64,000 bases of DNA from Oasisia sp. SBJ-2009 (lineage: Eukaryota > Annelida > Polychaeta > Sabellida > Siboglinidae), in the NCBI GenBank assembly GCA_964017155.1, contig OZ024861.1:14644412-14708411 (forward strand), written 5' to 3'. This document shows positions 6,755-19,984 of this stretch, one piece after another. The translations under genes were made by a program, and so were the position numbers. How positions within the stretch are numbered: the first letter of the stretch is position 1; every line of letters begins with the position of its first letter. Below the pieces are notes generated by a model that was not told where the DNA came from, made no database searches, and saw nothing but the letters and a program-made list of their open reading frames with translations.

Positions 6755-8736
6755 TTTTGTTAGACACCGTGCACATTGTAACGCTGGTTTATTGTTTTTT
6801 CTCAGGTGTCTGCGCCCGGTGAAGATACAGCGACACGTGGCCGACGACTTCTGGCAGCATTACTGACCGACCAGGCCCGATGATGTGAAGATTGGCGACG
6901 CGGAACAGTCATTCGACAGTGGGTGACGCGTTGTTTTATCAAGTTATTTTATTTATATAACCTGTTGAGTGAGGTAGATGATAATGTAGGCCGATCACTG
7001 GGAGAATCAAATCAATGATAGCATGACATCGATACATGTATCACAGCTAGTGCGAGTTGACATTAGTTTTGATGTTGCAGTTCTCACAATCGAAACGTTT
7101 TACTCAGACGATTGATCGAGCTATTTTTCACGCTATATGATGTATTTCAAGATACACAATGTCAAAATATGATGCAAAATAATGCACATGAAACGAGACT
7201 TGTGTAAGAGGTCGAGATCGCACCGCGGAAAGTATCTTAACACTGATATGCATAAGCACCATTCGCGCGGCCAATGCCACACACATTATCGCATGTACAC
7301 ATACACCCACTCAATACAGTTGAGTAGATGATTCTTTGACCGTCATGACAGCAAGCACAACGCATTCATCTCGACTGGAAACAGCATACTTAGGAATCAG
7401 CATGCAAAGGCAACCTATACAAGTGCCTCTTTCTTTGCAATAGTGTAACTCAAGGGTTCGCATTTGACATGTCTTCCTTGAAAGACAAGTGTAGAGATCA
7501 TTCGATGTTTTGAGACCCATATTTATTGCAGTCACACATATCTCGGCACGCGGATTTGTATCTAGGTAGTGACGGAGTTCGAATGCATATGTTGATACAT
7601 TGCCTTGGAAACAATATCATATGCTACAGTGATCAGTGCCAACAGGCCAGCTCTTTGGCCATGTCATGAGCGCTATGCCGACAAACAGGTAACGCCAAAG
7701 GCTAGACATAACAGCGATGGCGAAGAGCCATACGAGAAAACAAAGGTTGTTCCAAACTACCCAGATAACTACGAAATGATATACCAGACATGCGTGGGGT
7801 TCATCACTACTCGCGCGTCGCATTCTCACAGGGTATGTATCGCTCACACGTCGGTCTCAAATAGGACGACCTGAAACCAAAGAGCAGACATGTCGCAAGT
7901 TCAATATGAAAACGAAACCACAAAGCAGCTAACAGGCAATGGTCGCATCATATAATCATTGATGTTGAGCTAGCTACATACATTGTACGTCCTACAAAGC
8001 GTATTACACTACAGAGTAAATCTAGACTGTATGCGAACGAACGTCTTTTATCGCATGGAATGGCATATAATGCTTCAGATACATCTTTGCGCAGCCTGCA
8101 TACAGCCCTCATGGCGTCGCCGTTAACACGTTTTAGAGTTCCAGATCGCAGAGAGTAGATTGCCAACACAATAAAGGGAACTTCTGTCGTTGAGTGTAGT
8201 AGTTTGAAGCTCAGCAGTACGAATGTTAAATTAGATACTGTCCAAACGTCTATTTGCCTAGGCATAGGTGGAAAGCTGCTTGAGACTTTGAGACAACTCA
8301 TCGAAGAGTGGTATGCACCATATACAGTGTACTGTGAATGAGAACAAGAATATGAATATTCTGTTCCATTTCCGACAAGAATTAGGCACTTGCGCAGAAT
8401 GCAAGCCAACCTCAATTGCTCCTATGTTTGAAACTTCATTACGAGAGGCGCGGGTAGGGTAGTGTAGTGGTTTTAATACGCGCGGACGCAGCAGGCCTGA
8501 TATATTTGGTCTAAAACTCAATGGAGAGAGTCTGACATTGTTGAATCTAATCGGTGTTATACCCCACGCACATTGACTTGCATCGTGCATAAAAAGTACC
8601 CGAATGTCGCACTGGCCGTCGTACCATAACACAACTGTAGTCCTATGTGTGTGTACCTTATTGCGAAATAGGCTAGCGCAAGTTAAACATTGAAAGAACG
8701 AAGTAACAGTGGAAGAAAGCGCCTCCCCCCCCCCCC
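6486..8736. repeat. Array unit 3
   Basis: Type A unit, like units 1 and 5. A private T-to-G at 6566 changes the CRE core from TGACGTCA to GGACGTCA; it is the only unit with a broken CRE. It ends in C12. Confidence 0.97.
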
Positions 8737-10986
8737 AGTTTGCTTAGATCAAAGGCGTCGCCATCTTGAAATTTGACGTCGCCGGGAACGAAAATGGCGC
8801 GTCTGCCGTATCGTCGTGACGTCACGGTATTGTTGTGGCGCGTCTTCCGGTTTGCCGCCATTACTGTGTCGCGCAGCCGAATGCTGGCGACAGATGCCAG
8901 TTTCTTTAGTGTAATCTCGACCGCATCGCGGTGGGATTTGCGTCTTTGACGCCAGTGGGGTGAAGGAATGTGGGCATATGTAAGCATTGAGCCTGCTGTT
9001 TTCAATTTTGTTAGACACCGTGCACATTGTAACGCTGGTTTATTGTTTTTTCTCAGGTGTCTGCGCCCGGTGAAGATACAGCGACACGTGGCCGACGACT
9101 TCTGGCAGCATTACTGACCGACCAGGCCCGATGATGTGAAGATTGGCGACGCGGAACAGTCATTTGACAGTGGGTGACGCGTTGTTTTATCAAGTTATTT
9201 TATTTATATAACCTGTTGAGTGAGGTAGATGATAACGTAGGCCGATCACTGGGAGAATCAAATCAATGATAGCATGACATCGATACATGTATCACAGCTA
9301 GTGCGAGTTGACATTAGTTTTGATGTTGCAGTTCTCACAATCGAAACGTTTTACTCAGACGATTGATCGAGCTATTTTTCACGCTATATGATGTATTTCA
9401 AGATACACAATGTCAAAATATGATGCAAAATAATGCACATGAAACGAGACTTGTGTAAGAGGTCGAGATCGCACCGCGGAAAGTATCTTAACACTGATAT
9501 GCATAAGCACCATTCGCGCGGCCAATGCCACACACATTATCGCATGTACACATACACCCACTCAATACAGTTGAGTAGATGATTCTTTGACCGTCATGAC
9601 AGCAAGCACAACGCATTCATCTCGACTGGAAACAGCATATTTAGGAATCAGCATGCAAAGGCAACCTATACAAGTGCCTCTTTCTTTGCAATAGTGTAAC
9701 TCAAGGGTTCGCATTTGACATGTCTTCCTTGAAAGACAAGTGTAGAGATCATTCGATGTTTTGAGACCCATATTTATTGCAGTCACACATATCTCGGCAC
9801 GCGGATTTGTATCTAGGTAGTGACGGAGTTCGAATGCATATGTTGATACATTGCCTTGGAAACAATATCATATGCTACAGTGATCAGTGCCAACAGGCCA
9901 GCTCTTTGGCCATGTCATGAGCGCTATGCCGACAAACAGGTAACGCCAAAGGCTAGACATAACAGCGATGGCGAAGAGCCATACGAGAAAACAAAGGTTG
10001 TTCCAAACTACCCAGATAACTACGAAATGATATACCAGACATGCGTGGGGTTCATCACTACTCGCGCGTCGCATTCTCACAGGGTCTGTGTCGCTCACAC
10101 GTCGGTCTCAAATAGGACGACCTGAAACCAAAGAGCAGACATGTCGCAAGTTCAATATGAAAACGAAACCACAAAGCAGCTAACAGGCAATGGTCGCATC
10201 ATATAATCATTGATGTTGAGCTAGCTACATACATTGTACGTCCTACAAAGCGTATTACACTACAGAGTAAATCTAGACTGTATGCGAACGAACGTCTTTT
10301 ATCGCATGGAATGGCATATAATGCTTCAGATACATCTTTGCGCAGCCTGCATACAGCCCTCATGGCGTCGCCGTTAACACGTTTTAGAGTTCCAGATCGC
10401 AGAGAGTAGATTGCCAACACAATAAAGGGAACTTCTGTCGTTGAGTGTAGTAGTTTGAAGCTCAGCAGTACGAATGTTAAATTAGATACTGTCCAAACGT
10501 CTATTTGCCTAGGCATAGGTGGAAAGCTGCTTGAGACTTTGAGACAACTCATCGAAGAGTGGTATGCACCATATACAGTGTACTGTGAATGAGAACAAGA
10601 ATATGAATATTCTGTTCCATTTCCGACAAGAATTAGGCACTTGCGCAGAATGCAAGCCAACCTCAATTGCTCCTATGTTTGAAACTTCATTACGAGAGGC
10701 GCGGGTAGGGTAGTGTAGTGGTTTTAATACGCGCGGACGCAGCAGGCCTGATATATTTGGCCTAAAACTCATTGGAGAGAGTCTGACATTGTTGAATCTA
10801 ATCGGTGTTATACCCCACGCACATTGACTTGCATCGTGCATAAAAAGTACCCGAATGTCGCACTGGCCGTCGTACCATAACACAACTGTAGTCCTATGTG
10901 TGTGTACCTTATTGCGAAATAGGCTAGCGCAAGTAAAACATTGAAAGAACGAAGTAAAAGTGGAAGAAAGCGCCTCCCCCCCCCCC
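8737..10986. repeat. Array unit 4
   Basis: Type B unit, like unit 2. A private C-to-T at 9165 makes a second stop codon in the exon-2 frame. A further private change gives GGCCTAAAACTC near its end. It ends in C11. Confidence 0.97.
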
Positions 10987-13236
10987 AGTTTGCTTAGATC
11001 AAAGGCGTCGCCATCTTGAAATTTGACGTCGCCGGGAACGAAAATGGCGCGTCTGCCGTATCGTCGTGACGTCACGGTATTGTTGTGGCGCGTCTTCCGG
11101 TTTGCCGCCATTACTGTGTCGCGCAGCCGAATGCTGGCGACAGATGCCAGTTTCTTTAGTGTAATCTCGACCGCATCGCGGTGGGATTTGCGTCTTTGAC
11201 GCCAGTGGGGTGAAGGAATGTGGGCATATGTAAGCATTGAGCCTGCTGTTTTCAATTTTGTTAGACACCGTGCACATTGTAACGCTGGTTTATTGTTTTT
11301 TCTCAGGTGTCTGCGCCCGGTGAAGATACAGCGACACGTGGCCGACGACTTCTGGCAGCATTACTGACCGACCAGGCCCGATGATGTGAAGATTGGCGAC
11401 GCGGAACAGTCATTCGACAGTGGGTGACGCGTTGTTTTATCAAGTTATTTTATTTATATAACCTGTTGAGTGAGGTAGATGATAATGTAGGCCGATCACT
11501 GGGAGAATCAAATCAATGATAGCATGACATCGATACATGTATCACAGCTAGTGCGAGTTGACATTAGTTTTGATGTTGCAGTTCTCACAATCGAAACGTT
11601 TTACTCAGACGATTGATCGAGCTATTTTTCACGCTATATGATGTATTTCAAGATACACAATGTCAAAATATGATGCAAAATAATGCACATGAAACGAGAC
11701 TTGTGTAAGAGGTCGAGATCGCACCGCGGAAAGTATCTTAACACTGATATGCATAAGCACCATTCGCGCGGCCAATGCCACACACATTATCGCATGTACA
11801 CATACACCCACTCAATACAGTTGAGTAGATGATTCTTTGACCGTCATGACAGCAAGCACAACGCATTCATCTCGACTGGAAACAGCATACTTAGGAATCA
11901 GCATGCAAAGGCAACCTATACAAGTGCCTCTTTCTTTGCAATAGTGTAACTCAAGGGTTCGCATTTGACATGTCTTCCTTGAAAGACAAGTGTAGAGATC
12001 ATTCGATGTTTTGAGACCCATATTTATTGCAGTCACACATATCTCGGCACGCGGATTTGTATCTAGGTAGTGACGGAGTTCGAATGCATATGTTGATACA
12101 TTGCCTTGGAAACAATATCATATGCTACAGTGATCAGTGCCAACAGGCCAGCTCTTTGGCCATGTCATGAGCGCTATGCCGACAAACAGGTAACGCCAAA
12201 GGCTAGACATAACAGCGATGGCGAAGAGCCATACGAGAAAACAAAGGTTGTTCCAAACTACCCAGATAACTACGAAATGATATACCAGACATGCGTGGGG
12301 TTCATCACTACTCGCGCGTCGCATTCTCACAGGGTATGTATCGCTCACACGTCGGTCTCAAATAGGACGACCTGAAACCAAAGAGCAGACATGTCGCAAG
12401 TTCAATATGAAAACGAAACCACAAAGCAGCTAACAGGCAATGGTCGCATCATATAATCATTGATGTTGAGCTAGCTACATACATTGTACGTCCTACAAAG
12501 CGTATTACACTACAGAGTAAATCTAGACTGTATGCGAACGAACGTCTTTTATCGCATGGAATGGCATATAATGCTTCAGATACATCTTTGCGCAGCCTGC
12601 ATACAGCCCTCATGGCGTCGCCGTTAACACGTTTTAGAGTTCCAGATCGCAGAGAGTAGATTGCCAACACAATAAAGGGAACTTCTGTCGTTGAGTGTAG
12701 TAGTTTGAAGCTCAGCAGTACGAATGTTAAATTAGATACTGTCCAAACGTCTATTTGCCTAGGCATAGGTGGAAAGCTGCTTGAGACTTTGAGACAACTC
12801 ATCGAAGAGTGGTATGCACCATATACAGTGTACTGTGAATGAGAACAAGAATATGAATATTCTGTTCCATTTCCGACAAGAATTAGGCACTTGCGCAGAA
12901 TGCAAGCCAACCTCAATTGCTCCTATGTTTGAAACTTCATTACGAGAGGCGCGGGTAGGGTAGTGTAGTGGTTTTAATACGCGCGGACGCAGCAGGCCTG
13001 ATATATTTGGTCTAAAACTCAATGGAGAGAGTCTGACATTGTTGAATCTAATCGGTGTTATACCCCACGCACATTGACTTGCATCGTGCATAAAAAGTAC
13101 CCGAATGTCGCACTGGCCGTCGTACCATAACACAACTGTAGTCCTATGTGTGTGTACCTTATTGCGAAATAGGCTAGCGCAAGTTAAACATTGAAAGAAC
13201 GAAGTAACAGTGGAAGAAAGCGCCTCCCCCCCCCCC
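10987..13236. repeat. Array unit 5
   Basis: Type A unit, the last one carrying GGGTATGTATCG and the matching TTAAAC/AACAGTGG tail as a linked pair. The strict A/B alternation ends here. It ends in C11. Confidence 0.97.
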
Positions 13237-15484
13237 AGTTTGCTTAGATCAAAGGCGTCGCCATCTTGAAATTTGACGTCGCCGGGAACGAAAATGGCGC
13301 GTCTGCCGTATCGTCGTGACGTCACGGTATTGTTGTGGCGCGTCTTCCGGTTTGCCGCCATTACTGTGTCGCGCAGCCGAATGCTGGCGACAGATGCCAG
13401 TTTCTTTAGTGTAATCTCGACCGCATCGCGGTGGGATTTGCGTCTTTGACGCCAGTGGGGTGAAGGAATGTGGGCATATGTAAGCATTGAGCCTGCTGTT
13501 TTCAATTTTGTTAGACACCGTGCACATTGTAACGCTGGTTTATTGTTTTTTCTCAGGTGTCTGCGCCCGGTGAAGATACAGCGACACGTGGCCGACGACT
13601 TCTGGCAGCATTACTGACCGACCAGGCCCGATGATGTGAAGATTGGCGACGCGGAACAGTCATTCGACAGTGGGTGACGCGTTGTTTTATCAAGTTATTT
13701 TATTTATATAACCTGTTGAGTGAGGTAGATGATAATGTAGGCCGATCACTGGGAGAATCAAATCAATGATAGCATGACATCGATACATGTATCACAGCTA
13801 GTGCGAGTTGACATTAGTTTTGATGTTGCAGTTCTCACAATCGAAACGTTTTACTCAGACGATTGATCGAGCTATTTTTCACGCTATATGATGTATTTCA
13901 AGATACACAATGTCAAAATATGATGCAAAATAATGCACATGAAACGAGACTTGTGTAAGAGGTCGAGATCGCACCGCGGAAAGTATCTTAACACTGATAT
14001 GCATAAGCACCATTCGCGCGGCCAATGCCACACACATTATCGCATGTACACATACACCCACTCAATACAGTTGAGTAGATGATTCTTTGACCGTCATGAC
14101 AGCAAGCACAACGCATTCATCTCGACTGGAAACAGCATACTTAGGAATCAGCATGCAAAGGCAACCTATACAAGTGCCTCTTTCTTTGCAATAGTGTAAC
14201 TCAAGGGTTCGCATTTGACAAGTCTTTCTTGAAAGACAAGTGTAGAGATCATTCGATGTTTTGAGACCCATATTTATTGCAGTCACACATATATCGGCAC
14301 GCGGATTTGTATCTAGGTAGTGACGGAGTTCGAATGCATATGTTGATACATTGCCTTGGAAACAATATCATATGCTACAGTGATCAGTGCCAACAGGCCA
14401 GCTCTTTGGCCATGTCATGAGCGCTATGCCGACAAACAGGTAACGCCAAAGGCTAGACATAACAGCGATGGCGAAGAGCCATACGAGAAAACAAAGGTTG
14501 TTCCAAACTACCCAGATAACTACGAAATGATATACCAGACATGCGTGGGGTTCATCACTACTCGCGCGTCGCATTCTCACAGGGTCTGTGTCGCTCACAC
14601 GTCGGTCTCAAATAGGACGACCTGAAACCAAAGAGCAGACATGTCGCAAGTTCAATATGAAAACGAAACCACAAAGCAGCTAACAGGCAATGGTCGCATC
14701 ATATAATCATTGATGTTGAGCTAGCTACATACATTGTACGTCCTACAAAGCGTATTACACTACAGAGTAAATATAGACTGTATGCGAACGAACGTCTTTT
14801 ATCGCATGGAATGGCATATAATGCTTCAGATACATCTTTGCGCAGCCTGCATACAGCCCTCATGGCGTCGCCGTTAACACGTTTTAGAGTTCCAGATCGC
14901 AGAGAGTAGATTGCCAACACAATAAAGGGAACTTCTGTCGTTGAGTGTAGTAGTTTGAAGCTCAGCAGTACGAATGTTAAATTAGATACTGTCCAAACGT
15001 CTATTTGCCTAGGCATAGGTGGAAAGCTGCTTGAGACTTTGAGACAACTCATCGAAGAGTGGTATGCACCATATACAGTGTACTGTGAATGAGAACAAGA
15101 ATATGAATATTCTGTTCCATTTCCGACAAGAATTAGGCACTTGCGCAGAATGCAAGCCAACCTCAATTGCTCCTATGTTTGAAACTTCATTACGAGAGGC
15201 GCGGGTAGGGTAGTGTAGTGGTTTTAATACGCGCGGACGCAGCAGGCCTGATATATTTGGTATACAACTCAATGGAGAGAGTCTGACATTGTTGAATCTA
15301 ATCGGTGTTATACCCCACGCACATTGACTTGCATCGTGCATAAAAAGTACCCGAATGTCGCACTGGCCGTCGTACCATAACACAACTGTAGTCCTATGTG
15401 TGTGTACCTTATTGCGAAATAGGCTAGCGCAAGTAAAACATTGAAAGAACGAAGTAAAAGTGGAAGAAAACGCCTCCCCCCCCC
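13237..15484. repeat. Array unit 6
   Basis: It shares GACAAGTCTTTC and ATATATCGG (near 14220-14295) only with unit 18. It shares AAATATAGAC, GGTATACAAC and GAAAACGCC with units 13, 19 and 21. It ends in C9. Confidence 0.97.
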
Positions 15485-17733
15485 AGTTTGCTTAGATCAA
15501 AGGCGTCGCCATCTTGAAATTTGACGTCGCCGGGAACGAAAATGGCGCGTCTGCCGTATCGTCGTGACGTCACGGTATTGTTGTGGCGCGTCTTCCGGTT
15601 TGCCGCCATTACTGTGTCGCGCAGCCGAATGCTGGCGACAGATGCCAGTTTCTTTAGTGTAATCTCGACCGCATCGCGGTGGGATTTGCGTCTTTGACGC
15701 CAGTGGGGTGAAGGAATGTGGGCATATGTAAGCATTGAGCCTGCTGTTTTCAATTTTGTTAGACACCGTGCACATTGTAACGCTGGTTTATTGTTTTTTC
15801 TCAGGTGTCTGCGCCCGGTGAAGATACAGCGACACGTGGCCGACGACTTCTGGCAGCATTACTGACCGACCAGGCCCGATTATGTGAAGATTGGCGACGC
15901 GGAACAGTCATTCGACAGTGGGTGACGCGTTGTTTTATCAAGTTATTTTATTTATATAACCTGTTGAGTGAGGTAGATGATAATGTAGGCCGATCACTGG
16001 GAGAATCAAATCAATGATAGCATGACATCGATACATGTATCACAGCTAGTGCGAGTTGACATTCGTTTTGATGTTGCAGTTCTCACAATCGAAACGTTTT
16101 ACTCAGACGATTGATCGAGCTATTTTTCACGCTATATGATGTATTTCAAGATACACAATGTCAAAATATGATGCAAAATAATGCACATGAAACGAGACTT
16201 GTGTAAGAGGTCGAGATCGCACCGCGGAAAGTATCTTAACACTGATATGCATAAGCACCATTCGCGCGGCCAATGCCACACACATTATCGCATGTACACA
16301 TACACCCACTCAATACAGTTGAGTAGATGAGTCTTTGACCGTCATGACAGCAAGCACAACGCATTCATCTCGACTGGAAACAGCATACTTAGGAATCAGC
16401 ATGCAAAGGCAACCTATACAAGTGCCTCTTTCTTTGCAATAGTGTAACTCAAGGGTTCGCATTTGACATGTCTTCCTTGAAAGACAAGTGTAGAGATCAT
16501 TCGATGTTTTGAGACCCATATTTATTGCAGTCACACATATCTCGGCACGCGGATTTGTATCTAGGTAGTGACGGAGTTCGAATGCATATGTTGATACATT
16601 GCCTTGGAAACAATATCATATGCTACAGTGATCAGTGCCAACAGGCCAGCTCTTTGGCCATGTCATGAGCGCTATGCCGACAAACAGGTAACGCCAAAGG
16701 CTAGACATAACAGCGATGGCGAAGAGCCATACGAGAAAACAAAGGTTGTTCCAAACTACCCAGATAACTACGAAATGATATACCAGACATGCGTGGGGTT
16801 CATCACTACTCGCGCGTCGCATTCTCACAGGGTCTGTGTCGCTCACACGTCGGTCTCAAATAGGACGACCTGAAACCAAAGAGCAGACATGTCGCAAGTT
16901 CAATATGAAAACGAAACCACAAAGCAGCTAACAGGCAATGGTCGCATCATATAATCATTGATGTTGAGCTAGCTACATACATTGTACGTCCTACAAAGCG
17001 TATTACACTACATAGTAAATCTAGACTGTATGCGAACGAACGTCTTTTATCGCATGGAATGGCATATAATGCTTCAGATACATCTTTGCGCAGCCTGCAT
17101 ACAGCCCTCGTGGCGTCGCCGTTAACACGTTTTAGAGTTCCAGATCGCAGAGAGTAGATTGCCAACACAATAAAGGGAACTTCTGTCGTTGAGTGTATTA
17201 GTTTGAAGCTCAGCAGTACGAATGTTAAATTAGATACTGTCCAAACGTCTATTTGCCTAGGCATAGGTGGAAAGCTGCTTGAGACTTTGAGACAACTCAT
17301 CGAAGAGTGGTATGCACCATATACAGTGTACTGTGAATGAGAACAAGAATATGAATATTCTGTTCCATTTCCGACAAGAATTAGGCACTTGCGCAGAATG
17401 CAAGCCAACCTCAATTGCTCCTATGTTTGACACTTCATTACGAGAGGCGCGGGTAGGGTAGTGTAGTGGTTTTAATACGCGCGGACGCAGCAGGCCTGAT
17501 ATATTTGGTCTAAAACTCAATGGAGAGAGTCTGACATTGTTGAATCTAATCGGTGTTATACCCCACGCACATTGACTTGCATCGTGCATAAAAAGTACCC
17601 GAATGTCGCACTGGCCGTCGTACCATAACACAACTGTAGTCCTATGTGTGTGTACCTTATTGCGAAATAGGCTAGCGCAAGTAAAACATTGAAAGAACGA
17701 AGTAAAAGTGGAAGAAAGCGCCTCCCCCCCCCC
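15485..17733. repeat. Array unit 7 (first TTA-type unit)
   Basis: TTA replaces TGA in the exon-2 frame. Linked variants are CATTCGTT, GATGAGTC, CCTCGTGG, GTGTATTAG and TTTGACAC. A private CATAGTAAAT lies near 17011. It ends in C10. Confidence 0.97.
15716..16017 (+). CDS. Hypothetical spliced 74-codon ORF, open copy (unit 7)
   Basis: This is the best coding candidate and is very tentative. The first exon would be 15716-15727 (ATG plus three codons), the intron 15728-15804, and the second exon 15805-16017. The encoded peptide starts MWAY then VSAPGEDTATRGRR, and ends GRSLGESNQ. The ATG has G at -3 but T at +4. An in-frame TGA 21 nt upstream separates it from the 51-codon ORF, which is in the same frame. 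Equivalent open copies have exon 2 at 31512, 33762, 36009, 38257, 45006 and 49502. No family is recognised. Most units carry a stop, so either the TTA units are the original state or the frame is meaningless. Confidence 0.15.
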
Positions 17734-19984
17734 AGTTTGCTTAGATCAAAGGCGTCGCCATCTTGAAATTTGACGTCGCCGGGAACGAAAATGGCGCGTC
17801 TGCCGTATCGTCGTGACGTCACGGTATTGTTGTGGCGCGTCTTCCGGTTTGCCGCCATTACTGTGTCGCGCAGCCGAATGCTGGCGACAGATGCCAGTTT
17901 CTTTAGTGTAATCTCGACCGCATCGCGGTGGGATTTGCGTCTTTGACGCCAGTGGGGTGAAGGAATGTGGGCATATGTAAGCATTGAGCCTGCTGTTTTC
18001 AATTTTGTTAGACACCGTGCACATTGTAACGCTGGTTTATTGTTTTTTCTCAGGTGTCTGCGCCCGGTGAAGATACAGCGACACGTGGCCGACGACTTCT
18101 GGCAGCATTACTGACCGACCAGGCCCGATGATGTGAAGATTGGCGACGCGGAACAGTCATTCGACAGTGGGTGACGCGTTGTTTTATCAAGTTATTTTAT
18201 TTATATAACCTGTTGAGTGAGGTAGATGATAATGTAGGCCGATCACTGGGAGAATCAAATCAATGATAGCATGACATCGATACATGTGTCACAGCTAGTG
18301 CGAGTTGACATTAGTTTTGATGTTGCAGTTCTCACAATCGAAACGTTTTACTCAGACGATTGATCGAGCTATTTTTCACGCTATATGATGTATTTCAAGA
18401 TACACAATGTCAAAATATGATGCAAAATAATGCACATGAAACGAGACTTGTGTAAGAGGTCGAGATCGCACCGCGGAAAGTATCTTAACACTGATATGCA
18501 TAAGCACCATTCGCGCGGCCAATGCCACACACATTATCGCATGTACACATACACCCACTCAATACAGTTGAGTAGATGATTCTTTGACCGTCATGACAGC
18601 AAGCACAACGCATTCATCTCGACTGGAAACAGCATACTTAGGAATCAGCATGCAAAGGCAACCTATACAAGTGCCTCTTTCTTTGCAATAGTGTAACTCA
18701 AGGGTTCGCATTTGACATGTCTTCCTTGAAAGACAAGTGTAGAGATCATTCGATGTTTTGAGACACATATTTATTGCAGTCACACATATCTCGGCACGCG
18801 GATTTGTATCTAGGTAGTGACGGAGTTCGAATGCATATGTTGATACATTGCCTTGGAAACAATATCATATGCTACAGTGATCAGTGCCAACAGGCCAGCT
18901 CTTTGGCCATGTCATGAACGCTATGCCGACAAACAGGTAACGCCAAAGGCTAGACATAACAGCGATGGCGAAGAGCCATACGAGAAAACAAAGGTTGTTC
19001 CAAACTACCCAGATAACTACGAAATGATATACCAGACATGCGTGGGGTTCATCACTACTCGCGCGTCGCATTCTCACAGGGTCTGTGTCGCTCACACGTC
19101 GGTCTCAAATAGGACGACCTGAAACCAAAGAGCAGACATGTCGCAAGTTCAATATGAAAACGAAACCACAAAGCAGCTAACAGGCAATGGTCGCATCATA
19201 TAATCATTGATGTTGAGCTAGCTACATACATTGTACGTCCTACAAAGCGTATTACACTACAGAGTAAATCTAGACTGTATGCGAACGAACGTCTTTTATC
19301 GCATGGAATGGCATATAATGCTTCAGATACATCTTTGCGCAGCCTGCATACAGCCCTCATGGCGTCGCCGTTAACACGTTTTAGAGTTCCAGATCGCAGA
19401 GAGTAGATTGCCAACACAATAAAGGGAACTTCTGTCGTTGAGTGTAGTAGTTTGAAGCTCAGCAGTACGAATGTTAAATTAGATACTGTCCAAACGTCTA
19501 TTTGCCTAGGCATAGGTGGAAAGCTGCTTGAGACTTTGAGACAACTCATCGAAGAGTGGTATGCACCATATACAGTGTACTGTGAATGAGAACAAGAATA
19601 TGAATATTCTGTTCCATTTCCGACAAGAATTAGGCACTTGCGCAGAATGCAAGCCAACCTCAATTGCTCCTATGTTTGAAACTTCATTACGAGAGGCGCG
19701 GGTAGGGTAGTGTAGTGGTTTTAATACGCGCGGACGCAGCAGGCCTGATATATTTGGTCTAAAACTCAATGGAGAGAGTCTGACATTGTTGAATCTAATC
19801 GGTGTTATACCCCACGCACATTGACTTGCATCGTGCATAAAAAGTACCCGAATGTCGCACTGGCCGTCGTACCATAACACAACTGTAGTCCTATGTGTGT
19901 GTACCTTATTGCGAAATAGGCTAGCGCAAGTAAAACATTGAAAGAACGAAGTAAAAGTGGAAGAAAGCGCCTCCCCCCCCCCCC
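17734..19984. repeat. Array unit 8
   Basis: Private changes include ATGTGTCACAG near 18286, GAGACACAT near 18761 and CATGAACGC near 18913. Otherwise it is consensus-like, with TGA in the exon-2 frame. It ends in C12. Confidence 0.97.
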
